The notes under the pieces were generated by a model. That model was not told the origin of the DNA and did no database searches. It saw only the letters and a program-made list of their open reading frames with translations. A stretch of 15,359 nt of DNA, taken from Butyricicoccus_A sp945486175. GTDB taxonomy: Bacteria > Bacillota > Clostridia > Oscillospirales > Butyricicoccaceae. Positions within the stretch are counted from its first letter, which is position 1, and each line of letters starts with the position of its first letter. The stretch covers positions 1 through 15,359 of the forward strand of contig CALZUY010000053.1 in assembly GCA_945829445.1 (NCBI GenBank), read 5' to 3'. The position numbers and the translations under genes were made by a program. Below, piece by piece: positions 1 through 4,905 of this stretch.

Positions 1-270
1 CTCATCGTGCCCAAGCTGCGCACGGCAACGCTGGTTTATCGGTTTTTCCTTCTGGTCTGCGCGGCTGTGCTCGGGCTGTACGGTGTCCTGCTCGGGCTGG
101 GGATCATTCTCGCGCATGTGTGCCGGCTGACCTCGTTCGGCGTGCCGTATCTCACAAATCTTCTGTCTGCGGAAAAGCGCAGCCATGACGATGTACTCGT
201 GCGCTTCCCATGGTTTGCCATGAAGCCTGACCGGCGTTTTCTCGCAGGCTGGAACGGGGTGAAGCGATGA
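1..270 (+). CDS. Spore germination protein GerA family, C-terminal fragment (5' end outside window)
   Basis: The reading frame is open from the first base to the TGA at 268-270, so only about the last 89 residues are present and the GTG at position 7 is probably internal. The fragment has one long hydrophobic segment (VYRFFLLVCAAVLGLYG onward), then SFGVPYL, and later a short basic tail with a PWFAMKP element. SFGVPYL followed by a charged tail is the usual C-terminus of GerAA/SpoVAF-family inner-membrane subunits of spore germinant receptors. Its stop overlaps the start of the next gene (ATGA at 267-270), so the genes are translationally coupled in a gerA-gerC-gerB operon. In known systems these receptors are made in the forespore under sigma-G and respond to nutrients; the promoter lies upstream of the window. 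Ligand specificity cannot be read from this fragment. Confidence 0.88.
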   Translation, partial: LIVPKLRTATLVYRFFLLVCAAVLGLYGVLLGLGIILAHVCRLTSFGVPYLTNLLSAEKRSHDDVLVRFPWFAMKPDRRFLAGWNGVKR

Positions 271-1277
271 AGCGCGCAGGGATTTCCGTCCTGCTTTGCC
301 TGACGCTGTGCGGATGCAGCTGGCGCGATGCGGGTGACCTGTCCCCTGTCACGGCGGGCGCCATCACACGGGAGGACAGCGCATATACGCTGACGGCGGA
401 GCTGGCAGTGCCCAATCCGGACAGCGCTGTTCCGCAGTCCATCACCACAACCGGGACAGCAGCCAGCATTGCGCAGGCGATTGACAACGCGGGCGCGGGA
501 CGCGATGCCCAACTCTACTGGAGCCATGCGCGCGTCCTGCTGCTGGGCACGGATATGCTGCGGGACGGCATGCAGGAAGCAGTGCACGCGCTGACGGTCT
601 CCAGTGAAGTGCGCCCGTCCGTGCGGCTGTGTGCGGTGAAAAATGCGCAGGCGGATGCCGTGCTCACCGCATGCGCCTCTGTCAGCGGTGACCCGCCGGG
701 TTTTGCGCTGGGCGACAGCATTGATCTCGCGGTAAAGCAGTCACAGACGCCGGATATGCCGCTGTACCGCGTACTGGACCGCGTCGAATCGGACGGCATT
801 GACCCGATTCTGCCTGCGGTCTCCATCGAGGGCGAACAGGCGGTGCTGGACGGTGCGGCGCTGTTTTCCGGCGATGTGCTGTGCGGCTGGCTGGACGAAA
901 CACAGACCGGTGTGCTGTGCCTGCTGATGCAGGCGGGCGACACGGCAACCGTTTACGATGGAACCACACGCTATAAATTGAGCGATATCGACACCGTGGT
1001 CAGCGCGGATGCGTCGGACACGCCTGCGTTTACGGTAGAAATCACGGCATCGCTCTCCTGTGAGGACAAAACGCAGGCGCAGCAGGCAGCTGAAGTGCTG
1101 CGGGTGCAATGCGTGCAGGTAATCCAGGCCTTGCAGGAGGCAGGCTGTGATGCACTCGGCTTTGGCCGTACCTGGGCGGAGCAGCACAGTTCCTCCGATA
1201 TCGACTGGCGCGCCGCACCGGTCACAGTGCGCGTGACGCTGCGCGGCACACAGAGTGCGGAAGGAGGAAGCCGATGA
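267..1277 (+). CDS. Ger(x)C family spore germination lipoprotein
   Basis: A 336-residue protein starting at the ATG that overlaps the upstream stop codon. The N-terminus is a short lipoprotein signal (MKRAGISVLLCLTLCGC) with an LCGC lipobox, predicting lipidation at Cys17. The mature protein begins SWRDAGDLSPVTAGAI, comparable to the WD/R-E-I-N-L region after the lipid cysteine in GerC proteins. In known receptors this subunit is a peripheral lipoprotein on the outer face of the spore inner membrane and works with the A and B subunits. At 336 residues it is somewhat shorter than many family members (about 370-400). It lies between the GerA-like and GerB-like genes and shares 4-nt overlaps with both, which strongly supports the family call despite low motif content. 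Individual substrate or partner details are not visible. Confidence 0.85.
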   Translation: MKRAGISVLLCLTLCGCSWRDAGDLSPVTAGAITREDSAYTLTAELAVPNPDSAVPQSITTTGTAASIAQAIDNAGAGRDAQLYWSHARVLLLGTDMLRDGMQEAVHALTVSSEVRPSVRLCAVKNAQADAVLTACASVSGDPPGFALGDSIDLAVKQSQTPDMPLYRVLDRVESDGIDPILPAVSIEGEQAVLDGAALFSGDVLCGWLDETQTGVLCLLMQAGDTATVYDGTTRYKLSDIDTVVSADASDTPAFTVEITASLSCEDKTQAQQAAEVLRVQCVQVIQALQEAGCDALGFGRTWAEQHSSSDIDWRAAPVTVRVTLRGTQSAEGGSR

Positions 1278-2335
1278 ACAGAATCAACGGGCGGCAGGCA
1301 ACCTGTCTGCTGCTGGTCGTACTGGGCGGCTGGTCTCTGACCATGACAGCGGAAAACGGGCGTGACGGCTGGATTGCCCTCGCACTTGCCTGTGCGCTCA
1401 GCCTGCCGCTGGCGGCGCTGTGCTGCCTGCCGTCGGAGCGCATGCCGCAGGCGCAGTGGTTTGACCTGCCCGCGGCGGCGTTCGGTTCGGTGGGCGGCGG
1501 GCTATATCTGATCCTGCTCACTGCACTGGCATTCTGGTCGCTGTGTATGTCGGTGCTCGGCGGTGTGATTTTCCTGCGCACGGTATCCGGCGGACAGTGG
1601 CCGGTCTGGCTGCTGGCGGCGGCTGTGCTTTTGTGCGCGGCAGCGGCGGCACAGGGCGGTATCGAACGGCTTGTGCTGTGGACGGAACCGGTTGTCTGGG
1701 TCGTTGTGATTGCGCTTGCGGTATCGCTGCTGCTCAGCGTGCGCCAGCTGGACTGGAAGCAGCTGTGGCCGATGCTGTCGGACGGCTGGCAGGCAATGCT
1801 GCCGCGTGCGTATCTTCTGCTGTCCGTGCCGTTCGGCGAGGTATTTTATGCGGCAGCGGTGCTCGGCGGGACGGGGACGCAAACGCGCACCGGCCTGCTG
1901 CGCGCCTGTGTGCTGGCAGGCGTGCTGCTCTGCCTGCTGTATGTGCGCAACATCTGCCTGCTGGGCGAAGCGGGTGCACAGGCGGTGTTTTATCCGTCCT
2001 ATACGGCGGCGAGCGTGCTGGAATTTGGCCAGTCGTTCCAGCGCGGCGAGGTATTGATTTCCGGCAGCCTGATTGTCTGCACGGTTGCGCGCGCGGCACT
2101 GCTGCTCGACTTTCTCTCAGGCAGTGTGCAGGCAGTCACGCGACGCGGCTCCGGACAGCAGGTCGTGTGGGGTGCGTCAATCCTGGCCGGTGTTGTCTGC
2201 ACGATGACCGCCGGGACAAACCGATCGTTTGCGGATGCGCTGCACCTGTACCAGCTCGTGCTGCTCCCGGTTGTGCTCACAGCCGCGGTATTATTGGCAA
2301 TCGGCGTGTGTATCCGGACGAAAAAACAGGGTTAA
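1274..2335 (+). CDS. GerB/GerAB family spore germination permease-like protein
   Basis: A 353-residue, almost wholly hydrophobic protein whose ATG overlaps the gerC-like stop (ATGA at 1274-1277). It has roughly ten predicted membrane segments separated by short loops, as expected for GerAB proteins of the APC transporter superfamily (usual length about 360). The N-terminus MNRINGRQATCLLLVVLGGW resembles the family's start, where a first helix follows a short polar stretch. In characterised receptors the B subunit binds the germinant amino acid; the ligand here is unknown. It is the last gene of the A-C-B operon, and a strong hairpin follows six bases after its stop. The call rests on operon context, length and topology more than on single residues. 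Confidence 0.85.
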   Translation: MNRINGRQATCLLLVVLGGWSLTMTAENGRDGWIALALACALSLPLAALCCLPSERMPQAQWFDLPAAAFGSVGGGLYLILLTALAFWSLCMSVLGGVIFLRTVSGGQWPVWLLAAAVLLCAAAAAQGGIERLVLWTEPVVWVVVIALAVSLLLSVRQLDWKQLWPMLSDGWQAMLPRAYLLLSVPFGEVFYAAAVLGGTGTQTRTGLLRACVLAGVLLCLLYVRNICLLGEAGAQAVFYPSYTAASVLEFGQSFQRGEVLISGSLIVCTVARAALLLDFLSGSVQAVTRRGSGQQVVWGASILAGVVCTMTAGTNRSFADALHLYQLVLLPVVLTAAVLLAIGVCIRTKKQG

Positions 2336-2340
2336 ACGCA

Positions 2341-2375
2341 AAAAAGAACTTCAACCGTTGGTTGAAGTTCTTTTT
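2341..2375. terminator. Bidirectional intrinsic terminator between the ger operon and the tRNA-Leu cluster
   Basis: A perfect 16-bp inverted repeat (AAAAAGAACTTCAACC and its complement) around a 3-nt GTT loop. The outer A/T pairs provide a U-tract in both orientations. It lies six bases past the gerB-like stop on the plus strand and four bases past the last tRNA on the minus strand, so it can end both convergent transcripts. Confidence 0.88.
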
Positions 2376-2378
2376 GCA

Positions 2379-2464
2379 TGGTGCAGATGGGGGGACTTGA
2401 ACCCCCATGTCCTTGCGAACACTAGTACCTGAAACTAGCGCGTCTGCCATTCCGCCACATCTGC
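2379..2464 (-). tRNA. tRNA-Leu (anticodon CAG), copy 2
   Basis: Read on the minus strand, this is an 86-nt class II tRNA with acceptor stem GCAGATG/CATCTGC, discriminator A and an encoded CCA end. The anticodon stem CTAGT/ACTAG encloses the loop TTCAGGT, giving anticodon CAG (decodes CUG). It has the long variable arm of leucine tRNAs and the T-arm GGGGGTTCAAGTCCCCC. It is identical over all 86 nt to the copy at 2586-2671. Confidence 0.97.
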
Positions 2465-2554
2465 ATGCCATATTGAATTGATGTCTCTTATTTTTACACG
2501 GCAAAGACAGCCGAGGCGGGGCATATCGCCTGATCCGCATAAAAAGAAAAGAAT

Positions 2555-2584
2555 ATCGGAGCAAAGCGCTTGCCTCGCTCCGAT
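2555..2584 (-). terminator. Hairpin with U-rich tail between the two identical tRNA-Leu genes
   Basis: On the minus strand, an 8-bp stem ATCGGAGC/GCTCCGAT (2584-2577 with 2562-2555) is followed by a T-rich run (ATTCTTTTCTTTTTATG). It starts two bases after the CCA of the upstream tRNA copy, so it could be a partial terminator or a processing signal that lowers expression of the distal tRNA. The tract is interrupted, so strength is uncertain. Confidence 0.5.
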
Positions 2585-2585
2585 G

Positions 2586-2671
2586 TGGTGCAGATGGGGG
2601 GACTTGAACCCCCATGTCCTTGCGAACACTAGTACCTGAAACTAGCGCGTCTGCCATTCCGCCACATCTGC
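2586..2671 (-). tRNA. tRNA-Leu (anticodon CAG), copy 1
   Basis: The same 86-nt sequence as 2379-2464: acceptor stem GCAGATG/CATCTGC, encoded CCA, anticodon loop TTCAGGT giving CAG, and a long variable arm. It is the middle gene of the minus-strand tRNA cluster and lies only four bases after the upstream tRNA-Leu(GAG). Exact identity to its neighbour indicates recent duplication or gene conversion. Confidence 0.97.
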
Positions 2672-2675
2672 ATAT

Positions 2676-2758
2676 TGGTGCGACTGACCGGACTTGAACC
2701 GGTACGGTTGCCCACACGCCCCTCAAACGTGCGCGTCTGCCTATTCCGCCACAGTCGC
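2676..2758 (-). tRNA. tRNA-Leu (anticodon GAG)
   Basis: An 83-nt class II tRNA on the minus strand with acceptor stem GCGACTG/CAGTCGC, discriminator A and encoded CCA. The anticodon stem CACGT/GCGTG encloses TTGAGGG, giving anticodon GAG (decodes CUC and CUU). It is the promoter-proximal gene of the cluster. Apart from class II architecture it is clearly diverged from the two CAG copies. Confidence 0.96.
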
Positions 2759-2840
2759 ATGTTGAGTTGTATGAGCAAATCGAGGGGAAAAACCGAACTT
2801 ACATCCGATTTTGCTGCCGCATCTCTTAGCGACGAGTTAT

Positions 2841-2869
2841 ATTATAATAGAACGTCCCCAAAATGTCAA
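2841..2869 (-). promoter_or_regulatory. Perfect sigma-A-type promoter for the tRNA-Leu cluster
   Basis: On the minus strand TTGACA (2869-2864) and TATAAT (2846-2841) are separated by exactly 17 bp, a full consensus match. Transcription would start near 2834, about 75 nt before the first tRNA, which fits a strong stable-RNA promoter. Confidence 0.88.
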
Positions 2870-2923
2870 CTGTTTTTTTTTGCATTTTTTCAAGGTTTTT
2901 TATCCCGACAAAAATTTTAAAAA

Positions 2924-2940
2924 TAGTAATGATTATTACT
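2924..2940. promoter_or_regulatory. Fur/PerR-like inverted repeat overlapping the -35 of the Rrf2-rubrerythrin promoter
   Basis: The 15-mer TAGTAATGATTATTA (2924-2938) matches the 7-1-7 Fur-superfamily consensus TGATAATNATTATCA at 11 of 14 defined positions, and the PerR form TTATAATNATTATAA at 11 of 14. An overlapping palindrome AGTAAT-4-ATTACT spans 2925-2940 and runs into the -35 hexamer, so a bound repressor would block RNA polymerase. Which regulator uses it is inference; the downstream Rrf2 protein is another possible binder. Confidence 0.6.
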
Positions 2941-2968
2941 TGACAATTTTGGAGCGCAAATGTATACT
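2940..2968 (+). promoter_or_regulatory. Sigma-A-type promoter of the Rrf2-rubrerythrin operon
   Basis: TTGACA (2940-2945) and TATACT (2963-2968) with a 17-bp spacer, about 30 nt of leader before the Rrf2 ATG. It is divergent from the tRNA promoter and overlaps the palindrome at 2925-2940. Confidence 0.88.
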
Positions 2969-3004
2969 ATAGCCATAGACAAAGGAAAGGTTCGGAGGTA
3001 CACC

Positions 3005-3430
3005 ATGCGTATCACGCACGAAGCGGATTATGCAATCCGCATCATGTATTGTCTGGCTGAACATGGCTGCAAAATCAGCGCCAAACAAATATCAGACGAG
3101 AGCGGTGTTCCCATCCGGTTCGCACTGAAAATCCTGCGCCGGCTGACACAGGCCGGGCTGACCGCATCCTATAAAGGCGTCAGCGGCGGATATGAACTCG
3201 CGCGTCCCGCCGGACAGATTTCCCTGGGTGAAATCATCGAAGAAATCGACGGCCCCATCGAAATCAACCATTGTCTCAGCACCGAATTCGACTGCAGCCG
3301 TGTGGCACAGAAGAAGGAGTGCACGTTTCACCGGATATTCGGCACCATTAACCAGGATATCCGCACCAAACTGTACGAATTGTCTCTGGAACAGTTTCTT
3401 CCCGAGACTCAACATTCATCAAAACAATAA
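3005..3430 (+). CDS. Rrf2 family transcriptional regulator (possible Fe-S or redox sensor)
   Basis: A 141-residue protein. The ATG at 3005 is chosen because GGAGG lies at 2995-2999; an upstream in-frame start near 2960 falls inside the promoter. The protein opens MRITHEADYAIRIMYCLAEH, the typical Rrf2 beginning, followed by a winged helix-turn-helix (about residues 8-70, including AKQISDESGVP, LKILRRLTQAGL and GVSGGYELARP). Three cysteines follow in the cluster-binding region, C90-x6-C97-x8-C106, similar to the three-Cys arrangement that binds an Fe-S cluster in IscR and NsrR, although the spacing is slightly wider. Its gene is 21 nt upstream of a reverse rubrerythrin and likely cotranscribed with it, pointing to control of peroxide or iron-sulfur stress. 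The actual effector is not known from the sequence. Confidence 0.92.
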   Translation: MRITHEADYAIRIMYCLAEHGCKISAKQISDESGVPIRFALKILRRLTQAGLTASYKGVSGGYELARPAGQISLGEIIEEIDGPIEINHCLSTEFDCSRVAQKKECTFHRIFGTINQDIRTKLYELSLEQFLPETQHSSKQ

Positions 3431-3451
3431 GGATTCAGGAGGAACACAATT

Positions 3452-3994
3452 ATGGCAAAGTTTGTATGTTCTGTATGTGGTTATGTCCATGAAGGCGACG
3501 CAGCTCCGGCAGAGTGCCCGATCTGCCATGCTCCGGCTGAGAAGTTCACCGAGCAGTCCGGCGAGAAGACCTGGGCAGCTGAGCATGTTGTCGGCGTTGC
3601 ACAGGGCGTAAGCGAAGACATTCTCGCTGACCTGCGCGCAAACTTCGAGGGCGAGTGCTCTGAAGTCGGCATGTACCTGGCTATGGCTCGCGTTGCCCAC
3701 AGAGAAGGCTATCCGGAAATCGGCCTGTACTGGGAAAAGGCTGCTTACGAAGAGGCTGAGCACGCTGCCAAGTTCGCAGAGCTGCTGGGCGAAGTCGTAA
3801 CCGACTCCACCAAGAAGAACCTCGAGATGCGTGTTGACGCTGAGAACGGCGCAACCGCTGGCAAGTTCGATCTGGCTAAGCGCGCTAAGGCTGCTAACCT
3901 CGATGCAATCCATGACACCGTTCATGAGATGGCTCGCGACGAGGCTCGCCACGGCAAGGCTTTCGAGGGCCTGCTGAAGCGTTACTTCGGCTGA
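3452..3994 (+). CDS. Reverse rubrerythrin (N-terminal rubredoxin plus diiron domain)
   Basis: A 180-residue protein with a strong ribosome binding site (AGGAGG, 3437-3442). Residues 1-35 form a rubredoxin-like domain with Fe(Cys)4 ligands C6-x2-C9 and C22-x2-C25. A ferritin-like diiron domain follows with glutamates around FEGECSE (67-71), E101-x2-H104 in YEEAEH, and E164-x2-H167 in RDEARH. The domain order is the reverse of classical rubrerythrin, as in the clostridial oxygen-inducible reverse rubrerythrins, which reduce hydrogen peroxide using electrons from NADH via rubredoxin-type partners in the cytoplasm. The gene is second in an operon with an Rrf2 regulator under a Fur/PerR-like box. 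Its codon use (many GCT, AAG, GAG) differs from the GC-ending bias of its neighbours, which suggests very high expression. A strong terminator follows. Confidence 0.95.
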   Translation: MAKFVCSVCGYVHEGDAAPAECPICHAPAEKFTEQSGEKTWAAEHVVGVAQGVSEDILADLRANFEGECSEVGMYLAMARVAHREGYPEIGLYWEKAAYEEAEHAAKFAELLGEVVTDSTKKNLEMRVDAENGATAGKFDLAKRAKAANLDAIHDTVHEMARDEARHGKAFEGLLKRYFG

Positions 3995-4024
3995 GTTTCA
4001 CTCACATCTGAAATCTGACTTCCG

Positions 4025-4058
4025 GAGGGGACAGGCACATGCCTGTCCCCTCTTTTTT
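4025..4058 (+). terminator. Intrinsic terminator of the Rrf2-rubrerythrin operon
   Basis: A perfect 12-bp stem, GAGGGGACAGGC (4025-4036) with its complement (4041-4052), has loop ACAT and is followed by six T (4053-4058). It begins about 30 nt after the rubrerythrin stop. Confidence 0.93.
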
Positions 4059-4074
4059 CCTGTCCGGAAAACAC

Positions 4075-4108
4075 AAAAACCGCAGGTTCCCTTCAGCCTG
4101 CGGTTTTT
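4075..4108. terminator. Bidirectional terminator; ends the minus-strand microprotein operon
   Basis: A perfect 12-bp repeat AAAAACCGCAGG (4075-4086) / CCTGCGGTTTTT (4097-4108) with a 10-nt loop. The minus-strand transcript of the three small ORFs would meet it 36 nt after the last stop codon and end in a U-run (GTTTTTGTGTTTT). On the plus strand it backs up the rubrerythrin terminator. Confidence 0.85.
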
Positions 4109-4144
4109 GCGGAGAAACTATGTGTATATTCAGAAAAGGTGGTG

Positions 4145-4261
4145 TCAGCGGTAATCATAGCCGGTGGACTCTGCCGGAATTGCAGGTACCAGGCTGTTGT
4201 GCTCTTCAACCATGCCGGCAAGCGGCAGGATAATCAGCAGTGCAGTCATCAGGATTGTCAT
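4145..4261 (-). CDS. Microprotein C (38 aa) of a tandem paralogous triplet, hydrophobic N-terminus
   Basis: A 38-codon ORF on the minus strand, too short for usual gene calling. It is supported by a near-ideal ribosome binding site (GGAGGGG at 4274-4268, six bases before the ATG) and by homology to its two upstream neighbours. It starts MTILMTALLIILPLAGMV and ends in a polar tail finishing GYDYR. Aligned ungapped with microprotein B from its second Met, it is identical at 14 of the first 21 residues; all three share MT, LP, GM and a downstream His. The tail is more diverged: the HMA step of the other two is HNS here. The hydrophobic part (about 17-18 residues) is long enough for a membrane anchor or a signal-like segment. 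I do not recognise the family. Secreted peptide, membrane modulator and toxin-like peptide are all possible. Confidence 0.72.
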   Translation of the reverse strand: MTILMTALLIILPLAGMVEEHNSLVPAIPAESTGYDYR

Positions 4262-4298
4262 TGTATTCCCCTCCGTATCATGGAAACAAAAATGGTTA

Positions 4299-4412
4299 TT
4301 ATCTCATGTCATATACTTCTTCCGGTGCGGGCAGCGTATTTGCCATGTGAACCGGAACCATGCCGACGAGCGGCAGTGCAAGCAGCAGCACAGTAGTCAG
4401 GATTGTCATCAT
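4299..4412 (-). CDS. Microprotein B (37 aa) of a tandem paralogous triplet
   Basis: A 37-codon ORF on the minus strand. AAAGAGG (4424-4418) lies 5 nt before the first ATG and 8 nt before a second in-frame ATG (4409). The second ATG lines up with the starts of the other two peptides, so the true product may be 36 residues. The hydrophobic half (TILTTVLLLALPLVGMV) is followed by PVHMANTLPAPEEVYDMR. Aligned from the second Met it is identical to microprotein A at 18 of 36 positions, including the whole LP-x-VGM-x-P-x-HMA core and the acidic EE-x-[FY]-D end. The gap to the upstream ORF is 15 nt and to the downstream ORF 37 nt, consistent with one transcript. Function unknown; I know of no matching family. 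Confidence 0.75.
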   Translation of the reverse strand: MMTILTTVLLLALPLVGMVPVHMANTLPAPEEVYDMR

Positions 4413-4427
4413 TCATTCCTCTTTCTA

Positions 4428-4544
4428 TCAAAATACCAGATAATCGAATTCTTCCTCATACATCGGAAGCCGGGCGGCCATATGTGCCGGAATCATGCCG
4501 ACACACGGTAAAATAACAAGAATCAGTGTCATAACAGCAGTCAT
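4428..4544 (-). CDS. Microprotein A (38 aa), first of a tandem paralogous triplet
   Basis: A 38-codon ORF on the minus strand with AAAAGAGGG (4559-4551) six bases before the ATG. The N-terminal stretch MTAVMTLILVILPCVGMI is hydrophobic. It is followed by PAHMAARLPMYEEEFDYLVF, a tail rich in acidic and aromatic residues. It carries the shared triplet pattern LP-x-x-GM-[VI]-P-x-HMA-x-x-LP-x-x-EE-x-[FY]-D. It is the only member with a cysteine (C14) and the only one ending in hydrophobic residues. It is promoter-proximal: a TATAAT lies about 80 nt upstream. Conservation of protein sequence, with differing DNA in third positions and in the spacers, supports real coding. Function unknown. Confidence 0.75.
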   Translation of the reverse strand: MTAVMTLILVILPCVGMIPAHMAARLPMYEEEFDYLVF

Positions 4545-4582
4545 CAGAATCCCTCTTTTCGTATCGGTTCGCTGTCGTGATT

Positions 4583-4603
4583 AGGGAACCCTTTGTGTTC
4601 CCT
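4583..4603. repeat. Inverted repeat in the leader of the microprotein operon
   Basis: AGGGAAC (4583-4589) and GTTCCCT (4597-4603) form a 7-bp stem with a 7-nt loop, between the candidate -10 (4627-4622) and the first ribosome binding site (4559-4551). On the plus strand it is followed by CTTTGTTTTT and could act as a weak terminator; on the minus strand it would be a leader hairpin or an operator. Confidence 0.45.
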
Positions 4604-4621
4604 CTTTGTTTTTGTGGCTTT

Positions 4622-4627
4622 ATTATA
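4622..4627 (-). promoter_or_regulatory. Candidate -10 element for the microprotein operon
   Basis: A perfect TATAAT on the minus strand (4627-4622) gives a leader of about 70 nt before microprotein A. No good -35 lies 16-18 bp upstream; the best partial match, TTCAAA, has a 15-bp spacer. The promoter may therefore need an activator or another sigma factor. Confidence 0.4.
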
Positions 4628-4848
4628 GTGCGAAAACCCGATTTTGAATATAAATTTGTTGCGAAAGAATTGGCTTTTTTTCCGGCAATTTCCCGCTGCG
4701 CTTCCCGATTCTTTTACTTTCTTGCTGTTACGCTCCGGAACGCCTCCCAGCGGTCTGTTTTTTCGTTTTTGTGCTTTTTCCGGGCAGTTTTTATATGTTT
4801 ATATGCTTGTTTTATTGTTTTTCTGTCCTGGGTAAATCCTGAGCAGAT
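4628..4848. other. T-rich (plus strand) intergenic stretch with no supported gene
   Basis: This part of the gap between the microprotein operon and the RCC1 gene is strongly T-biased on the plus strand. Plus-strand reading frames across it lack ribosome binding sites, use non-ATG starts or run into the RCC1 terminator, and have low-complexity F/L/S translations. I see no RNA gene motif. It may be leader or regulatory DNA for the microprotein operon. Confidence 0.5.
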
Positions 4849-4852
4849 TATG

Positions 4853-4887
4853 AAAAAGCCTCCGGCACGCTGCTGCGTGCCGGAGGC
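4853..4887 (-). terminator. Intrinsic terminator of the RCC1-repeat gene
   Basis: On the minus strand, GCCTCCGGCACGC pairs perfectly with its complement (13 bp, 4887-4875 with 4870-4858) around a 4-nt loop and is followed by TTTTT (4857-4853). It starts 18 nt after the RCC1 stop. Confidence 0.93.
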
Positions 4888-4905
4888 CTGCGGTCTGTTC
4901 TGTAT

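Noticed and set aside
2277..2726. 149-codon minus-strand frame with a repeated MADALVSGTS segment
   Set aside because: It is the translation of the two tRNA-Leu genes, a familiar spurious protein in databases.
2341..2758. Repeat pair that might mark a mobile element or attachment site at the tRNAs
   Set aside because: The repeats are complete, functional-looking tRNA genes; there is no integrase, and the spacer holds only a hairpin.
4139..4396. Plus-strand frames of 64-115 codons over the microprotein region
   Set aside because: They have no ribosome binding sites and low-quality sequence; the minus-strand mini-ORFs have good sites and mutual homology.
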